Made by a program: the position numbers and the translations under genes
The notes under the pieces: generated by a model
Told to the model about the DNA's origin: nothing
Database searches by the model: none
The model's input: only the letters and a program-made list of their open reading frames with translations
Shown: positions 1 to 6,862 of the stretch, piece by piece
Position numbering within the stretch: the stretch's first letter is position 1
How the letters are laid out: every line of letters starts with the position of its first letter
Assembly (NCBI GenBank): GCA_043757025.1
Contig: JAYVQG010000244.1
Span: forward strand, 1-23,189
DNA from: Limnoglobus sp043757025
GTDB taxonomy: Bacteria > Planctomycetota > Planctomycetia > Gemmatales > Gemmataceae
Direction: 5' to 3'
DNA: 23,189 nt

Positions 1-81
1 TGCGGCGAATGCCTGGACTGGTTCGAGGAATCGGAGTGCCGGAATTACCTCCGCCACGCCGGCTACGGGCCGCAAGAGTGA
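1..81 (+). CDS. IS630-family transposase, C-terminal end (cut by window edge)
   Basis: Frame 1 is open from the first base to a TGA at 79-81 and encodes 26 residues. They end in a pattern of F, then E-C-R-N-Y, then H-A-G-Y-G (FEESECRNYLRHAGYG). This resembles the usual end of IS630-family DDE transposases, which commonly finish with a Cys/Asn/Tyr...Ala-Gly-Tyr motif. The catalytic DDE domain would lie left of the window, so intactness cannot be judged. No terminal inverted repeat could be identified with confidence in the bases after the stop. The family call rests on a short tail and could be wrong. Confidence 0.5.
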   Translation, partial: CGECLDWFEESECRNYLRHAGYGPQE

Positions 82-187
82 AAATCAAAATGCTCTAGGT
101 GGCCGAACGCAGAACCGATGCTACCGCCGAGTTGCGTGTCGATCTGGTGGCACGTTTGTTGCGCGACAGGTGGTAACCGGTAACTGA

Positions 188-409
188 ACGCCTTCCCCTT
201 TAAGTCGCACAGTGGCACATACTTCCGATATGCGAAACGAGCCATCTTTACCGACACCCAAAATTTCTCGGGTGTTAAACCGACCGAATTCGCATCAAAC
301 GGGGTTGAAGGTCTCAAAAGCCGACTTCGCGACGATACAGCTGACTCGCCACGCGATCTGCCCGCAATGGAACTACACGATCCGCCCACATCCGAAACTC
401 ACGGAGTAA
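188..409 (+). pseudogene. ISAzo13-family ('Rhodopirellula') transposase remnant, C-terminus only
   Basis: The frame is open from 188, just after an in-frame TGA at 185-187, to a TAA at 407-409. Its last 35 or so residues read T-G-L-K-V-S-K-A-D-F, then I-Q-L-T-R-H-A, then QWNYTI-P. This matches the end of ISAzo13/Rhodopirellula-type DDE transposases, where a 'YPTG(I/V)KVS' strand, an 'L-T-x-H-x-F' helix and a final 'W-N-Y-T' motif are characteristic. The expected several hundred upstream residues, including the DDE triad, are absent. The segment upstream of about 270 no longer resembles the family, so this is a decayed fragment. The first possible start is a GTG at 212, but nothing suggests it is expressed. 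It lies 106 bp from the IS630-like tail, so this flank is an insertion-sequence graveyard. Confidence 0.6.
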
Positions 410-592
410 TTCTTGGACAGGTACTAAGCCCACTGATCCGCCACAGTCGTGGGCAGATTGCCGCGATGAAAATGCACATCGCCCACGGCACAGGAAGAAT
501 CAGGGGAGTGACCTCCCCCGCTCGCCTTTCGCGCTAACAAATCGCACTCGCCACTCGCCACCACATACAATTCGCGGGAAGGAGATTCTGCT

Positions 593-1330
593 ATGCCTGC
601 GCGACCGATTATCGGTATCCCGATGCAGACGCAAAGCTCGTCCGATGTGTTTTGGGTGATGCGGAAGCCGTACATCGACGCGCTGCGGAATGCGGGTGCG
701 ATCCCGTGGATTATCCCGCTGCTTGCCGACGACCCCGACACACTTCGCGAGATTTTCGACCGGCTCGATGGCTTGTTCCTGGCGGGCGGTGCGGATGTCA
801 GCCCGGCGCGATATGGCGAAGCGGCGAAGCCGTACCTCGGTGCGACCGACCCCGAGCGCGATGCGGTGGAGATGGCACTCGTTCGGATGTCGCTCGATGC
901 CCGCCTGCCAATCTTTGCGGTGTGCCGGGGGCTGCAATTGCTGAACGTCGCGTGTGGCGGTTCGCTGCATCAGGACATTCGCGCGGAAGTGCCCGCCGCG
1001 ATCAAACACGACTATTTCGCGGCCGATTTGCCCACCCGCACGGCGTGCGTTCACGATATTGCGGTGAAGGCGGGTACGCGAATTGCCGACATTTTCGGCT
1101 CCGCTTCGCTATCCGTAAACAGTATGCACCATCAGGCGATCAAAGAACTCGCGCCGAACCTGACCGCGTCGGCGTTTGCCCCCGATGGCATCATCGAGGC
1201 GGTCGAAGCCAGGGCTTCGTTCGCAATCGGCGTGCAGTGGCACCCGGAAGAACTCGCCGCCACGGACCCGGCGATGCGACGATTGTTTCAGGCGTTCACC
1301 GCCGCCGCGACGGAAGGAATGGGGCCGTGA
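593..1330 (+). CDS. PuuD-like class I glutamine amidotransferase (gamma-glutamyl hydrolase family, peptidase C26)
   Basis: The protein is 245 residues, normal for the family. It should hydrolyse a gamma-glutamyl amide bond in the cytoplasm using a Cys-His-Glu triad. Visible motifs are the N-terminal P-I-I-G-I-P strand, L-F-L-A-G-G-A-D-V-S-P near 61-71, the nucleophile elbow F-A-V-C-R-G-L-Q with Cys111, S-M-H-H-Q near 177-181, and G-V-Q-W-H-P-E-E with His217 and Glu219. The ATG at 593 has a strong AAGGAG ribosome site at 579-584. In enteric bacteria PuuD cleaves gamma-glutamyl-GABA in putrescine breakdown, but no other puu-type gene is here. Instead the stop codon overlaps the start of an ATP-grasp-like ligase, so the natural substrate may be the product of that ligase. 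The fold and triad are secure; the substrate is inferred. Confidence 0.9.
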   Translation: MPARPIIGIPMQTQSSSDVFWVMRKPYIDALRNAGAIPWIIPLLADDPDTLREIFDRLDGLFLAGGADVSPARYGEAAKPYLGATDPERDAVEMALVRMSLDARLPIFAVCRGLQLLNVACGGSLHQDIRAEVPAAIKHDYFAADLPTRTACVHDIAVKAGTRIADIFGSASLSVNSMHHQAIKELAPNLTASAFAPDGIIEAVEARASFAIGVQWHPEELAATDPAMRRLFQAFTAAATEGMGP

Positions 1331-2676
1331 TCGACGACGCGATTCGGGCCTACCACGACATTATTTCCAGCGGGCAGACCGCCGCGAACACGCACGAATC
1401 GCTGATGGCCGCACTCGCGCAACGCAAGCTCTGCTTCGGCACCCGCCCGATCTGTTCGGTGTTACGCCCGCGCTTTCTGACCACATTTCAAAGCGATTAT
1501 CTCCAATCGCGTACGACGATCATTTCGCGCGCCTTCCGCAAAATGCACGACCGGGCGATGCGCGATCGCCCGTTCCTGAAACAGTTCGGCGTCCACGACT
1601 GGGAAGAGGAACTCTTCGCACACGAACCCGGTTACGATTCGCCGAACCCGATCGCGCGGTTCGACGGGTTCTTCAGCCGCGAAGGGCGATTGCGCTTCGT
1701 CGAACTCAATTCGCAGTCCCCCGCTGGCGCGGGTTACACCGATGCACTCGCCGCTGCGTTCGCCGAATTGCCTGCGTTTCAAGAGTTCCAGCAAACGTAC
1801 GCCGTCACTGCGCTGCCGTGTTTGGGCGAACTGACGGCGGCGCTCCTCGATTGCTACCGCCAGTGGAAAGGCAACGGCGAACCGCCGCGGATCGCAATCG
1901 TCGACTGGGCAAATGTGCCGACGCAGGCCGAGTTCGTGCTGTTCGCGGAGGCACTCCAGGCGCAAGGCTACGAGACGTGCATCGCCGACCCGCGCGAACT
2001 CGATTACTACAACGGCACGCTTCGCGCAAACGGACGGCGGGTGAATCTGGTTTACCGGCGGATATTGTTGCGCGACCTCATCGACGAATGCGGATTGAAC
2101 CACCCACTCATTCGTTCCGTGCGCGAGGGGGCCGCATGTATGGTCAACCCGTTCCGTTGCAAAGTCCTCGGCAAGAAAGCGGCGTTCGCCGTCGCCACCG
2201 ACGACCGCAATGCCGCGATGTTTACCTCCGAAGAAAACGCAGCGATCCGCGAACACATCCCGTGGACGCGCATCGTCGCCGACCGGATTACGATGCACGA
2301 CGGGCTTCACGTCGATCTACTGCCGTACATCGTCGACAACAAGGATCGCCTCGTTTTGAAGCCGAATAACGCGCACGGCGGCAAGCAGATCGTCCTCGGC
2401 TGGAACACCGACACGGCGACTTGGGGGAAGTGTCTGAGCATCGCGCAAAGCGAAGGCCACGTCGTGCAGGAGCGCGTCGATGTGGCCACGGAGCCGTATC
2501 CATCGTTCGATACGGGCCGGTTGAACATCCACGAACGCTGGGTCGATACGAACCCGTTCGTCGCGAATGGCCACGCCTACGGCGGCTGCCTGACGCGGCT
2601 CTCGACCGAACCGCTCGTGAACGTTCTCACAGGTGGAGGGGTGGTGCCGACGTTCGTTGTCGCGAAGCGAGTTTAG
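1327..2676 (+). CDS. ATP-grasp-like ligase (glutathionylspermidine synthase / circularly permuted ATP-grasp type)
   Basis: The GTG at 1327 overlaps the previous stop as GTGA, giving 449 residues. The frame is open further upstream to 652, but that part only shadows the amidotransferase gene. Motifs fit an ATP-grasp enzyme of the glutathionylspermidine-synthase or circularly permuted type: F-V-E-L-N-S-Q-S-P-A-G-A-G near 124-136 (the E-x-N element), R-L-V-L-K-P-N-N-A-H-G-G-K near 341-353 (nucleotide-binding Lys and Gly-rich loop), V-V-Q-E-R-V near 379-384, and G-G-C-L-T-R-L-S near 419-426 followed by V-N-V-L-T-G-G-G. There is no signal peptide or membrane helix, so it is cytoplasmic. Enzymes of this fold join a carboxylate to an amine or thiol using ATP. 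Pairing with a gamma-glutamyl-type hydrolase suggests a make/break couple for one amide. Substrates cannot be read from the sequence. Confidence 0.7.
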   Translation: MIDDAIRAYHDIISSGQTAANTHESLMAALAQRKLCFGTRPICSVLRPRFLTTFQSDYLQSRTTIISRAFRKMHDRAMRDRPFLKQFGVHDWEEELFAHEPGYDSPNPIARFDGFFSREGRLRFVELNSQSPAGAGYTDALAAAFAELPAFQEFQQTYAVTALPCLGELTAALLDCYRQWKGNGEPPRIAIVDWANVPTQAEFVLFAEALQAQGYETCIADPRELDYYNGTLRANGRRVNLVYRRILLRDLIDECGLNHPLIRSVREGAACMVNPFRCKVLGKKAAFAVATDDRNAAMFTSEENAAIREHIPWTRIVADRITMHDGLHVDLLPYIVDNKDRLVLKPNNAHGGKQIVLGWNTDTATWGKCLSIAQSEGHVVQERVDVATEPYPSFDTGRLNIHERWVDTNPFVANGHAYGGCLTRLSTEPLVNVLTGGGVVPTFVVAKRV

Positions 2677-2692
2677 TTGGCAACGTCTGCAC

Positions 2693-3835
2693 CTATTTGA
2701 AACTCACTGCCAGATTCGGCAACGATTTTCGCAACTCGTCGCCTATCGCTTTCGTCACTTTTGTTTTCAGGAAGGTGGCGCGTTTCAACGTGGTCGTGCG
2801 GGCCATTTCCTTCGCGCCGTCGTTGCTGACGAGTGCATTCTCGATGTGAATTTCTTCGAGCTTCGGTAACGACGAAACGATCTTCATCCCGGCATCGGTG
2901 ATCTGGGTTTCGATGAGCGTCAGCTTCTTCAACGATGCCAGCGTTGCGACCCGGCGGAGTCCGGCATCGTCGATGCTTTTGCCGCCGAGCGTGAGATCTT
3001 CGAGCGTTGTCGGCAGCGCGTCGGCGGTCTTACCGGTAATGTCGCATTTCGCCAAAACGAGTCGTCGCAGCGACTTTCGCCCACTCAGCGATTTCAGGCC
3101 GTCGTCGCTGATGGCGGTGCCCGTCAGGTCGAGGTCTGCGAGTTTCGGCAACGTCGCCAGCGCTTTCAGTCCGTCGTCGTTCACGGGGCAAAACGCCAAG
3201 TCGAGTGCGTCGAGTTCGGCGAGTGCGGACCAATTCAGCCCCGTAAGCGTCACCTTCGTTTCGGTCAGGCTCAGTCGCCGTAGCGATGTCAGCCCCGCGA
3301 GTTCCTTCGCGACGGAATCATCGACCGGCGCACCGTGCAGAGTCAATTTGCGGAGCAGTTTGAGCTTCGATAGTGCGGCGATTCCCGTTGCCGTCGCGGG
3401 CGATCCATCGAGGATGAGTTCTTCGAGGTCGGCGAGTTTCGCCAGATGCACGAACCCCACATCGCCGAACTTCGCCCGGCTGAGGTTGACGGCTTTCACC
3501 GTCGGTAGGTGAGTCAGTTGCGCTAAAAACGCATCGGTATCTTGCGTGTCTTCTAGGCCCAGGTAACGAAGAGCGGTCAGTGCCGTCAACTTGCTGGCAT
3601 CGATGGCCTTCACCGATTTACCTGCAAATACCACGCTGATAATCGGCTCGCCCCGCGCGCTCGCATCTCGCACGGCCCGCCCGCCGGCCGACTCGACGTA
3701 CTTCACCGCCTCCGCCTCGGCCTTCGGGTCGCGAACCGTCGGTGCGGGCTTCTGCTTCGATTTCGGCTTCTCCGGCGACTGCGCAAACAACACGCCACAA
3801 CCGAGAACGACGACGAGTGCGATTAACCGTTGCAT
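2693..3835 (-). CDS. Exported leucine-rich-repeat protein
   Basis: This 380-residue protein begins with a clear signal peptide (M-Q-R-L-I-A-L-V-V-V-L-G-C-G-V-L-F-A-Q, likely cut near 19). A Lys/Pro-rich linker follows to about residue 35. From about 78 to the C-terminus it is almost entirely short leucine-rich repeats of 23-25 residues, roughly eleven to twelve, with the consensus L-x-x-L-x-L-x-x-T-x-I-x-D-x-G-L. This is the bacterial 'T-x-I-x-D-x-G-L' LRR type abundant in planctomycetes. It has no catalytic domain or membrane anchor, so it is most likely a secreted binding protein of unknown partner. The ATG at 3835 has an AGTAGG-like site upstream. Its stop lies 16 nt from the convergent ATP-grasp gene. 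The kinase gene upstream on the same strand is separated by an inverted repeat, so co-transcription is uncertain. Confidence 0.85.
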   Translation of the reverse strand: MQRLIALVVVLGCGVLFAQSPEKPKSKQKPAPTVRDPKAEAEAVKYVESAGGRAVRDASARGEPIISVVFAGKSVKAIDASKLTALTALRYLGLEDTQDTDAFLAQLTHLPTVKAVNLSRAKFGDVGFVHLAKLADLEELILDGSPATATGIAALSKLKLLRKLTLHGAPVDDSVAKELAGLTSLRRLSLTETKVTLTGLNWSALAELDALDLAFCPVNDDGLKALATLPKLADLDLTGTAISDDGLKSLSGRKSLRRLVLAKCDITGKTADALPTTLEDLTLGGKSIDDAGLRRVATLASLKKLTLIETQITDAGMKIVSSLPKLEEIHIENALVSNDGAKEMARTTTLKRATFLKTKVTKAIGDELRKSLPNLAVSFK

Positions 3836-3890
3836 GGCCTACTCAATTTGGCAGAGTTTTTAACTATTACTGTAAATCAAACAAAGAATT

Positions 3891-3970
3891 TTAACCGCAG
3901 AGTTCGCAAAGAACGCGGAGTAAAAACTCATGATTCTCTTCTCCGCGTACTTTGCGCCCTCTGCGGTTAA
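3891..3970. repeat. Large imperfect inverted repeat (30-nt arms) between kinase and LRR genes
   Basis: The left arm at 3891-3920 begins TTAACCGCAGAG and ends CGCGGAG. The right arm at 3941-3970 is its reverse complement at 27 of 30 positions, and the loop is 20 nt. The transcript could form a very long hairpin. No T-run follows on either strand, so it is not a standard intrinsic terminator. The TTAACCGCAGAG...GCAAAG...CGCGGAG wording resembles a dispersed palindromic repeat seen between genes in many unrelated bacterial genomes; that comparison is from memory. No second copy was seen in this window. Confidence 0.8.
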
Positions 3971-3992
3971 GATCTTGTTCGAATGATTCGGA

Positions 3993-4901
3993 TTAATAGT
4001 CCTGCCGTTTCAGGTTCAATATCTGTTCTTTCATTTGATTCGCCGATGCGTAACGTTCCGTTGGCTCTTTGGAAATCGACTTCAGCAAGAACGCGGCGAG
4101 GTCGTCGCCGACGGCGGGATTGAGTTCCTTCGGATGGCGGGGCGGCGTGTTCAGACGGCGGCGCAGGTTTTCTTCGGACGATGGGCTACGCTCCCACGGC
4201 AACGCGCCGGTGAAGACTTCAAATGCCGTCACGCCGAGCGCGAAGAGATCGACGCGGTGATCGGTGGTACGTCGCTTGATGATTTCCGGCGCGAGAATAT
4301 CCATCGTGCCGGTGCGGTTACCCGGCTGGCAGAACGGCGGCGTGTACGGGATCGTGAGGCCGAAGTCGATGAGCTTGACGACGCCTTCTTTGTCCACCAT
4401 CACGTTCCGCGGGCAGAGGTCGCGGTGCAGGAACTTCAAGTCGTGCATGTACTGTATCGCCTCGCAAAGCTGCACCAGGTAGTTGACGCGGTTGCCGTTG
4501 AGTTGCAGATTCTTCGTCTCGACGAGGTAGTTCAAACCGAGACCTTCGATCCACTCCATCACGAGGTACGGCTCGCCCTGGAGCGTCACGCCGAACTCGT
4601 AGGTGCGAACGCAGTTGACGTGGGTGATCGCCGAGCAGATCGCGCCTTCGGTCGGCTTGACCAACCCGAGCGAAGTGAAGCGGCTCTCGAATTTCTGCGT
4701 CTTCACTTTATCGAGTAACTTCAAGCAGACGGTTCGCCCGAGTGTCTTGTCGAACGCTTTGTAAACCTTCGACATGCTCCCTTGGCCGGTACGACCGCTC
4801 AGTTCCCAGCGCTTGGCGAGGTCCGCCTTCTTCATGCCCTTGGTGTTTGCCTGGGGGGCGCGTTTTCTGTTTTTGCCGGTCAGGAAGTCGAACAGACCCA
4901 C
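3993..4901 (-). CDS. Serine/threonine protein kinase (Hanks type), soluble
   Basis: The chosen start is a GTG at 4901 (V-G-L-F-D-F-L-T-G) preceded by a GGAGGA ribosome site. The frame is open to 5204, but the extra N-terminus looks non-coding and crosses the divergent promoter region. The product is 302 residues, essentially one kinase domain from about 33 to 297. It shows the Gly-rich loop G-R-T-G-Q-G-S-M near 36-43, the ATP-binding Lys61 (V-C-L-K-L-L), the catalytic H-R-D-L-C-P-R-N with Asp161 and Asn166, D-F-G at 179-181 and A-P-E at 204-206. All core residues are present, so it should be active. The usual Lys two residues after the catalytic Asp is replaced by Cys163. No membrane helix or sensor domain is present, unlike many planctomycete kinases, so it is cytoplasmic with unknown input. 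It is divergent from the CPFC-protein operon. Confidence 0.9.
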   Translation of the reverse strand: MGLFDFLTGKNRKRAPQANTKGMKKADLAKRWELSGRTGQGSMSKVYKAFDKTLGRTVCLKLLDKVKTQKFESRFTSLGLVKPTEGAICSAITHVNCVRTYEFGVTLQGEPYLVMEWIEGLGLNYLVETKNLQLNGNRVNYLVQLCEAIQYMHDLKFLHRDLCPRNVMVDKEGVVKLIDFGLTIPYTPPFCQPGNRTGTMDILAPEIIKRRTTDHRVDLFALGVTAFEVFTGALPWERSPSSEENLRRRLNTPPRHPKELNPAVGDDLAAFLLKSISKEPTERYASANQMKEQILNLKRQDY

Positions 4902-5096
4902 GATAGCTCCTCCGCTGCGTCGCGATCGGACATGTGATGCTAGTTTACAATATCTCAACGTGAGGCGCGTTTTTAATGCGTCCAATTCGAGTTTTGGCGC
5001 GTGGCGAGCGTTCCCGAAAAGCCGGCGAACAGCGGGAACGCAGCTCAAAGTTTTTTGAATGGCAAGCCATCTCAAGCTGTCGCGCGTGCGACAACG

Positions 5097-5102
5097 TATA
5101 AT
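5097..5102 (+). promoter_or_regulatory. Consensus -10 box (TATAAT) in the divergent kinase / CPFC-operon intergenic region
   Basis: A perfect TATAAT lies at 5097-5102, about 94 nt upstream of the ATG at 5196, in the 294-nt region between divergent genes. No convincing -35 hexamer lies 16-18 nt upstream. The box is flanked by an imperfect inverted pair (GCGACAAC to the left, GTTGCGC to the right), which could be a regulator site. It is the likeliest promoter for the plus-strand operon, but from a -10 alone. Confidence 0.35.
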
Positions 5103-5195
5103 GTTGCGCCGTACACCTTGCGATGAGGGCCGTGTTATCCCCATAATTGGTGTACTTGGCGTCGCCTGATTTTTCGTTACCGTGCGAGGTGGGCA

Positions 5196-6455
5196 ATGGT
5201 TCAATCGATCGTTCGCATGATGCTGGCCATTACGCTACTCACTGCGTGTCTGCCGTTCGCGTCGGCGTGCCCGTTCTGTTCGGTACAGGGGCAGACGCTA
5301 TCTGGCGAAGTCAACCAAGCCGACTTCATCGTTGCGGGGGAACTCAAAAACCCGAAGCGCGATGCGACGGACATCACCAAAGGTTCGACCGAGCTGCACA
5401 TTACCGATACCGTAAAGTCGCACCCGTACCTCGCCGACAAGAAAATCCTGATGCTCCCGCGCTACGTGGACATCGCAGCGGGGGAATCGCGGTACCTCGT
5501 GTTCTGCTCGGTGTACGCGAATAACATCGATTTCACGGTATCGGCGGTGGCATCGACGGCGATCCTCGGCAACCTCTCTCGCTACACGCTCGACCCGTAT
5601 CGCGGCGAGCCGGTGAAGGCGGAAAGCAAACTGCCGGAATACCTGAAGGGCGCACTCGTCGTTCGCGAAAAAGACTCGATCAGCAAGCTGAATTACTTCT
5701 TTCGCCACCTCGATTCGGCCGACACCGTGATCGCCGCCGACGCCTTCATGGAATTCGGTAACACCGATTACAAGGACATCCGCGCCGTCGCCGAGAAGCT
5801 CCCACCGGATACGCTGATCGCTTGGTTGAAGAACCCGCAAACCCCCGCGTCGCGTTTCGGCGTGTACGGCATGATGCTCGGGCATTGCGGTAAGAAAGAA
5901 CACGCGCAAGAGATTCGCGCATTGCTCGACGACGCGAACAAGGTGTACAGCAGCGGGCTGGATGGCCTGCTCGCCGGGTACATCATGCTCGACCCGAAAG
6001 GCGGCTGGCAGTATCTGACGGGGATGCTCAACGACGACAAGAAAGAGTTTCCGTTACGCTACGCCGGGCTGAAAGTCTTGCGGTTCTTCTGGGAATCGCG
6101 CAGCGACGTGATTAGCCACGACGAAGTGCTGAGCGGCATGAAACTGCTCGTATCGCAGTCCGATATCGCCGACTTGCCGATCGAAGATTTGCGCAAATGG
6201 GAACAGTGGGACACCGCCGACTTCGTGATCGCCACGGGGAAACGCGAGTCGCACCAGTCGATTCCCATCGTACGCCGTTCGGTGCTTCGCTTCGCGATCA
6301 CCGCTTCGCCGAAATCGACAATCGCAACCGAATACGTGGCCGATGCTCGACGGATCGACGCCGACCGCGTTAAAATGGTCGAGGAAATGTTGAGCGACGA
6401 GAAACCGAAACCTGCGGCCGCCGTCAAGCCAATGGCGTTATTGCCGAAGAAGTAA
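5196..6455 (+). CDS. Secreted planctomycete 'CPFC' protein with probable helical-repeat C-terminal part
   Basis: This 419-residue protein has a signal peptide (hydrophobic A-I-T-L-L-T-A-C-L-P then F-A-S-A). The mature protein should begin at or near C-P-F-C at 25-28, followed by S-V-Q-G-Q-T-L. The A-S-A-C junction could also act as a weak lipobox, making it a lipoprotein. The first 130 or so mature residues look beta-rich. From about 160 on the protein looks helical, with spaced Leu/Ala like HEAT-type repeats. The last 12 residues are Pro/Ala/Lys-rich. The ATG has GAGGTGG upstream. I recall the CPFC start as common in planctomycete exported proteins, but know no function. It begins a run ending in moxR; the next gene starts 11 nt after its stop. 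Confidence 0.7.
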   Translation: MVQSIVRMMLAITLLTACLPFASACPFCSVQGQTLSGEVNQADFIVAGELKNPKRDATDITKGSTELHITDTVKSHPYLADKKILMLPRYVDIAAGESRYLVFCSVYANNIDFTVSAVASTAILGNLSRYTLDPYRGEPVKAESKLPEYLKGALVVREKDSISKLNYFFRHLDSADTVIAADAFMEFGNTDYKDIRAVAEKLPPDTLIAWLKNPQTPASRFGVYGMMLGHCGKKEHAQEIRALLDDANKVYSSGLDGLLAGYIMLDPKGGWQYLTGMLNDDKKEFPLRYAGLKVLRFFWESRSDVISHDEVLSGMKLLVSQSDIADLPIEDLRKWEQWDTADFVIATGKRESHQSIPIVRRSVLRFAITASPKSTIATEYVADARRIDADRVKMVEEMLSDEKPKPAAAVKPMALLPKK

Positions 6456-6466
6456 ACGAGGTACCC

Positions 6467-6862
6467 GTGGTTCCGCTCGTCGTGTCGATCGCGAGTTTGC
6501 TGTGTGCGGCCGAACCGGGTGGGGCGTCGGTCGATGAAACCGTCATTGCGCGTTTGATCGAGGCACTCAAGGACAGCGATACCGACGTGCGGCAAAATCT
6601 CGCTGCCGCGTTAGCCACGATTGGCACGCAGACGGTCGAACCGCTGATCGCGGCGTTAAAGGATAAAATCACCGAACGCCGTGCCGGTGCGGCTTATACC
6701 CTCGGCCTGATTGGGCGACCGGCGCGGGCGGCATTGCCGACGCTACTCGACCTTCTCAAAGACGATGATGTGAGCGTGCGACGGCAAGCCTCGTACGCGA
6801 TTAGCCGTATCGTTCCCGCCAGCCCCGAAGCCCCTAAGTCGATCGCGGGAGCCAACCGATGA
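6467..6862 (+). CDS. Small HEAT-repeat protein
   Basis: The 131-residue product starts at a GTG (6467) 11 nt after the preceding stop, with a modest GAGG site. Three HEAT-like helix pairs are visible near 25-55, 55-85 and 86-118, with the recurring pattern L-I-x-A-L-K-D, R-x-x-A-A-x-x-L-x-x-I-G. This is the PBS-lyase/HEAT scaffold type. The N-terminus (V-V-S-I-A-S-L-L-C-A-A) resembles a short signal peptide, so the protein may be exported like its upstream neighbour. It has no catalytic residues and is likely a binding scaffold. Its stop overlaps the next start as ATGA, indicating translational coupling to the DUF4129-type gene. Confidence 0.75.
   Translation: MVPLVVSIASLLCAAEPGGASVDETVIARLIEALKDSDTDVRQNLAAALATIGTQTVEPLIAALKDKITERRAGAAYTLGLIGRPARAALPTLLDLLKDDDVSVRRQASYAISRIVPASPEAPKSIAGANR

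Noticed and set aside
63..389. 108-residue minus-strand frame at the left edge
   Set aside because: It is opposite the two transposase tails and has no recognisable motif or ribosome site.
503..518. GGGGAG-TGAC-CTCCCC hairpin before the amidotransferase gene
   Set aside because: The 6-bp stem has no T-run on the plus strand and there is no gene immediately upstream to terminate, so it is too weak to call.
652..1326. N-terminal extension of the ATP-grasp frame (674 residues from 652)
   Set aside because: It overlaps the amidotransferase gene, has no family resemblance, and a GTG at 1327 gives a GTGA stop/start overlap with a family-consistent length.
1462..2310. 282-residue minus-strand frame over the ATP-grasp gene
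   Set aside because: No motif or signal is seen and it lies entirely within a gene with clear ATP-grasp elements.
4902..5204. N-terminal extension of the kinase frame
   Set aside because: The extra 101 residues show no conservation-like pattern and cross the TATAAT of the divergent operon. The GTG at 4901 has a GGAGGA site.
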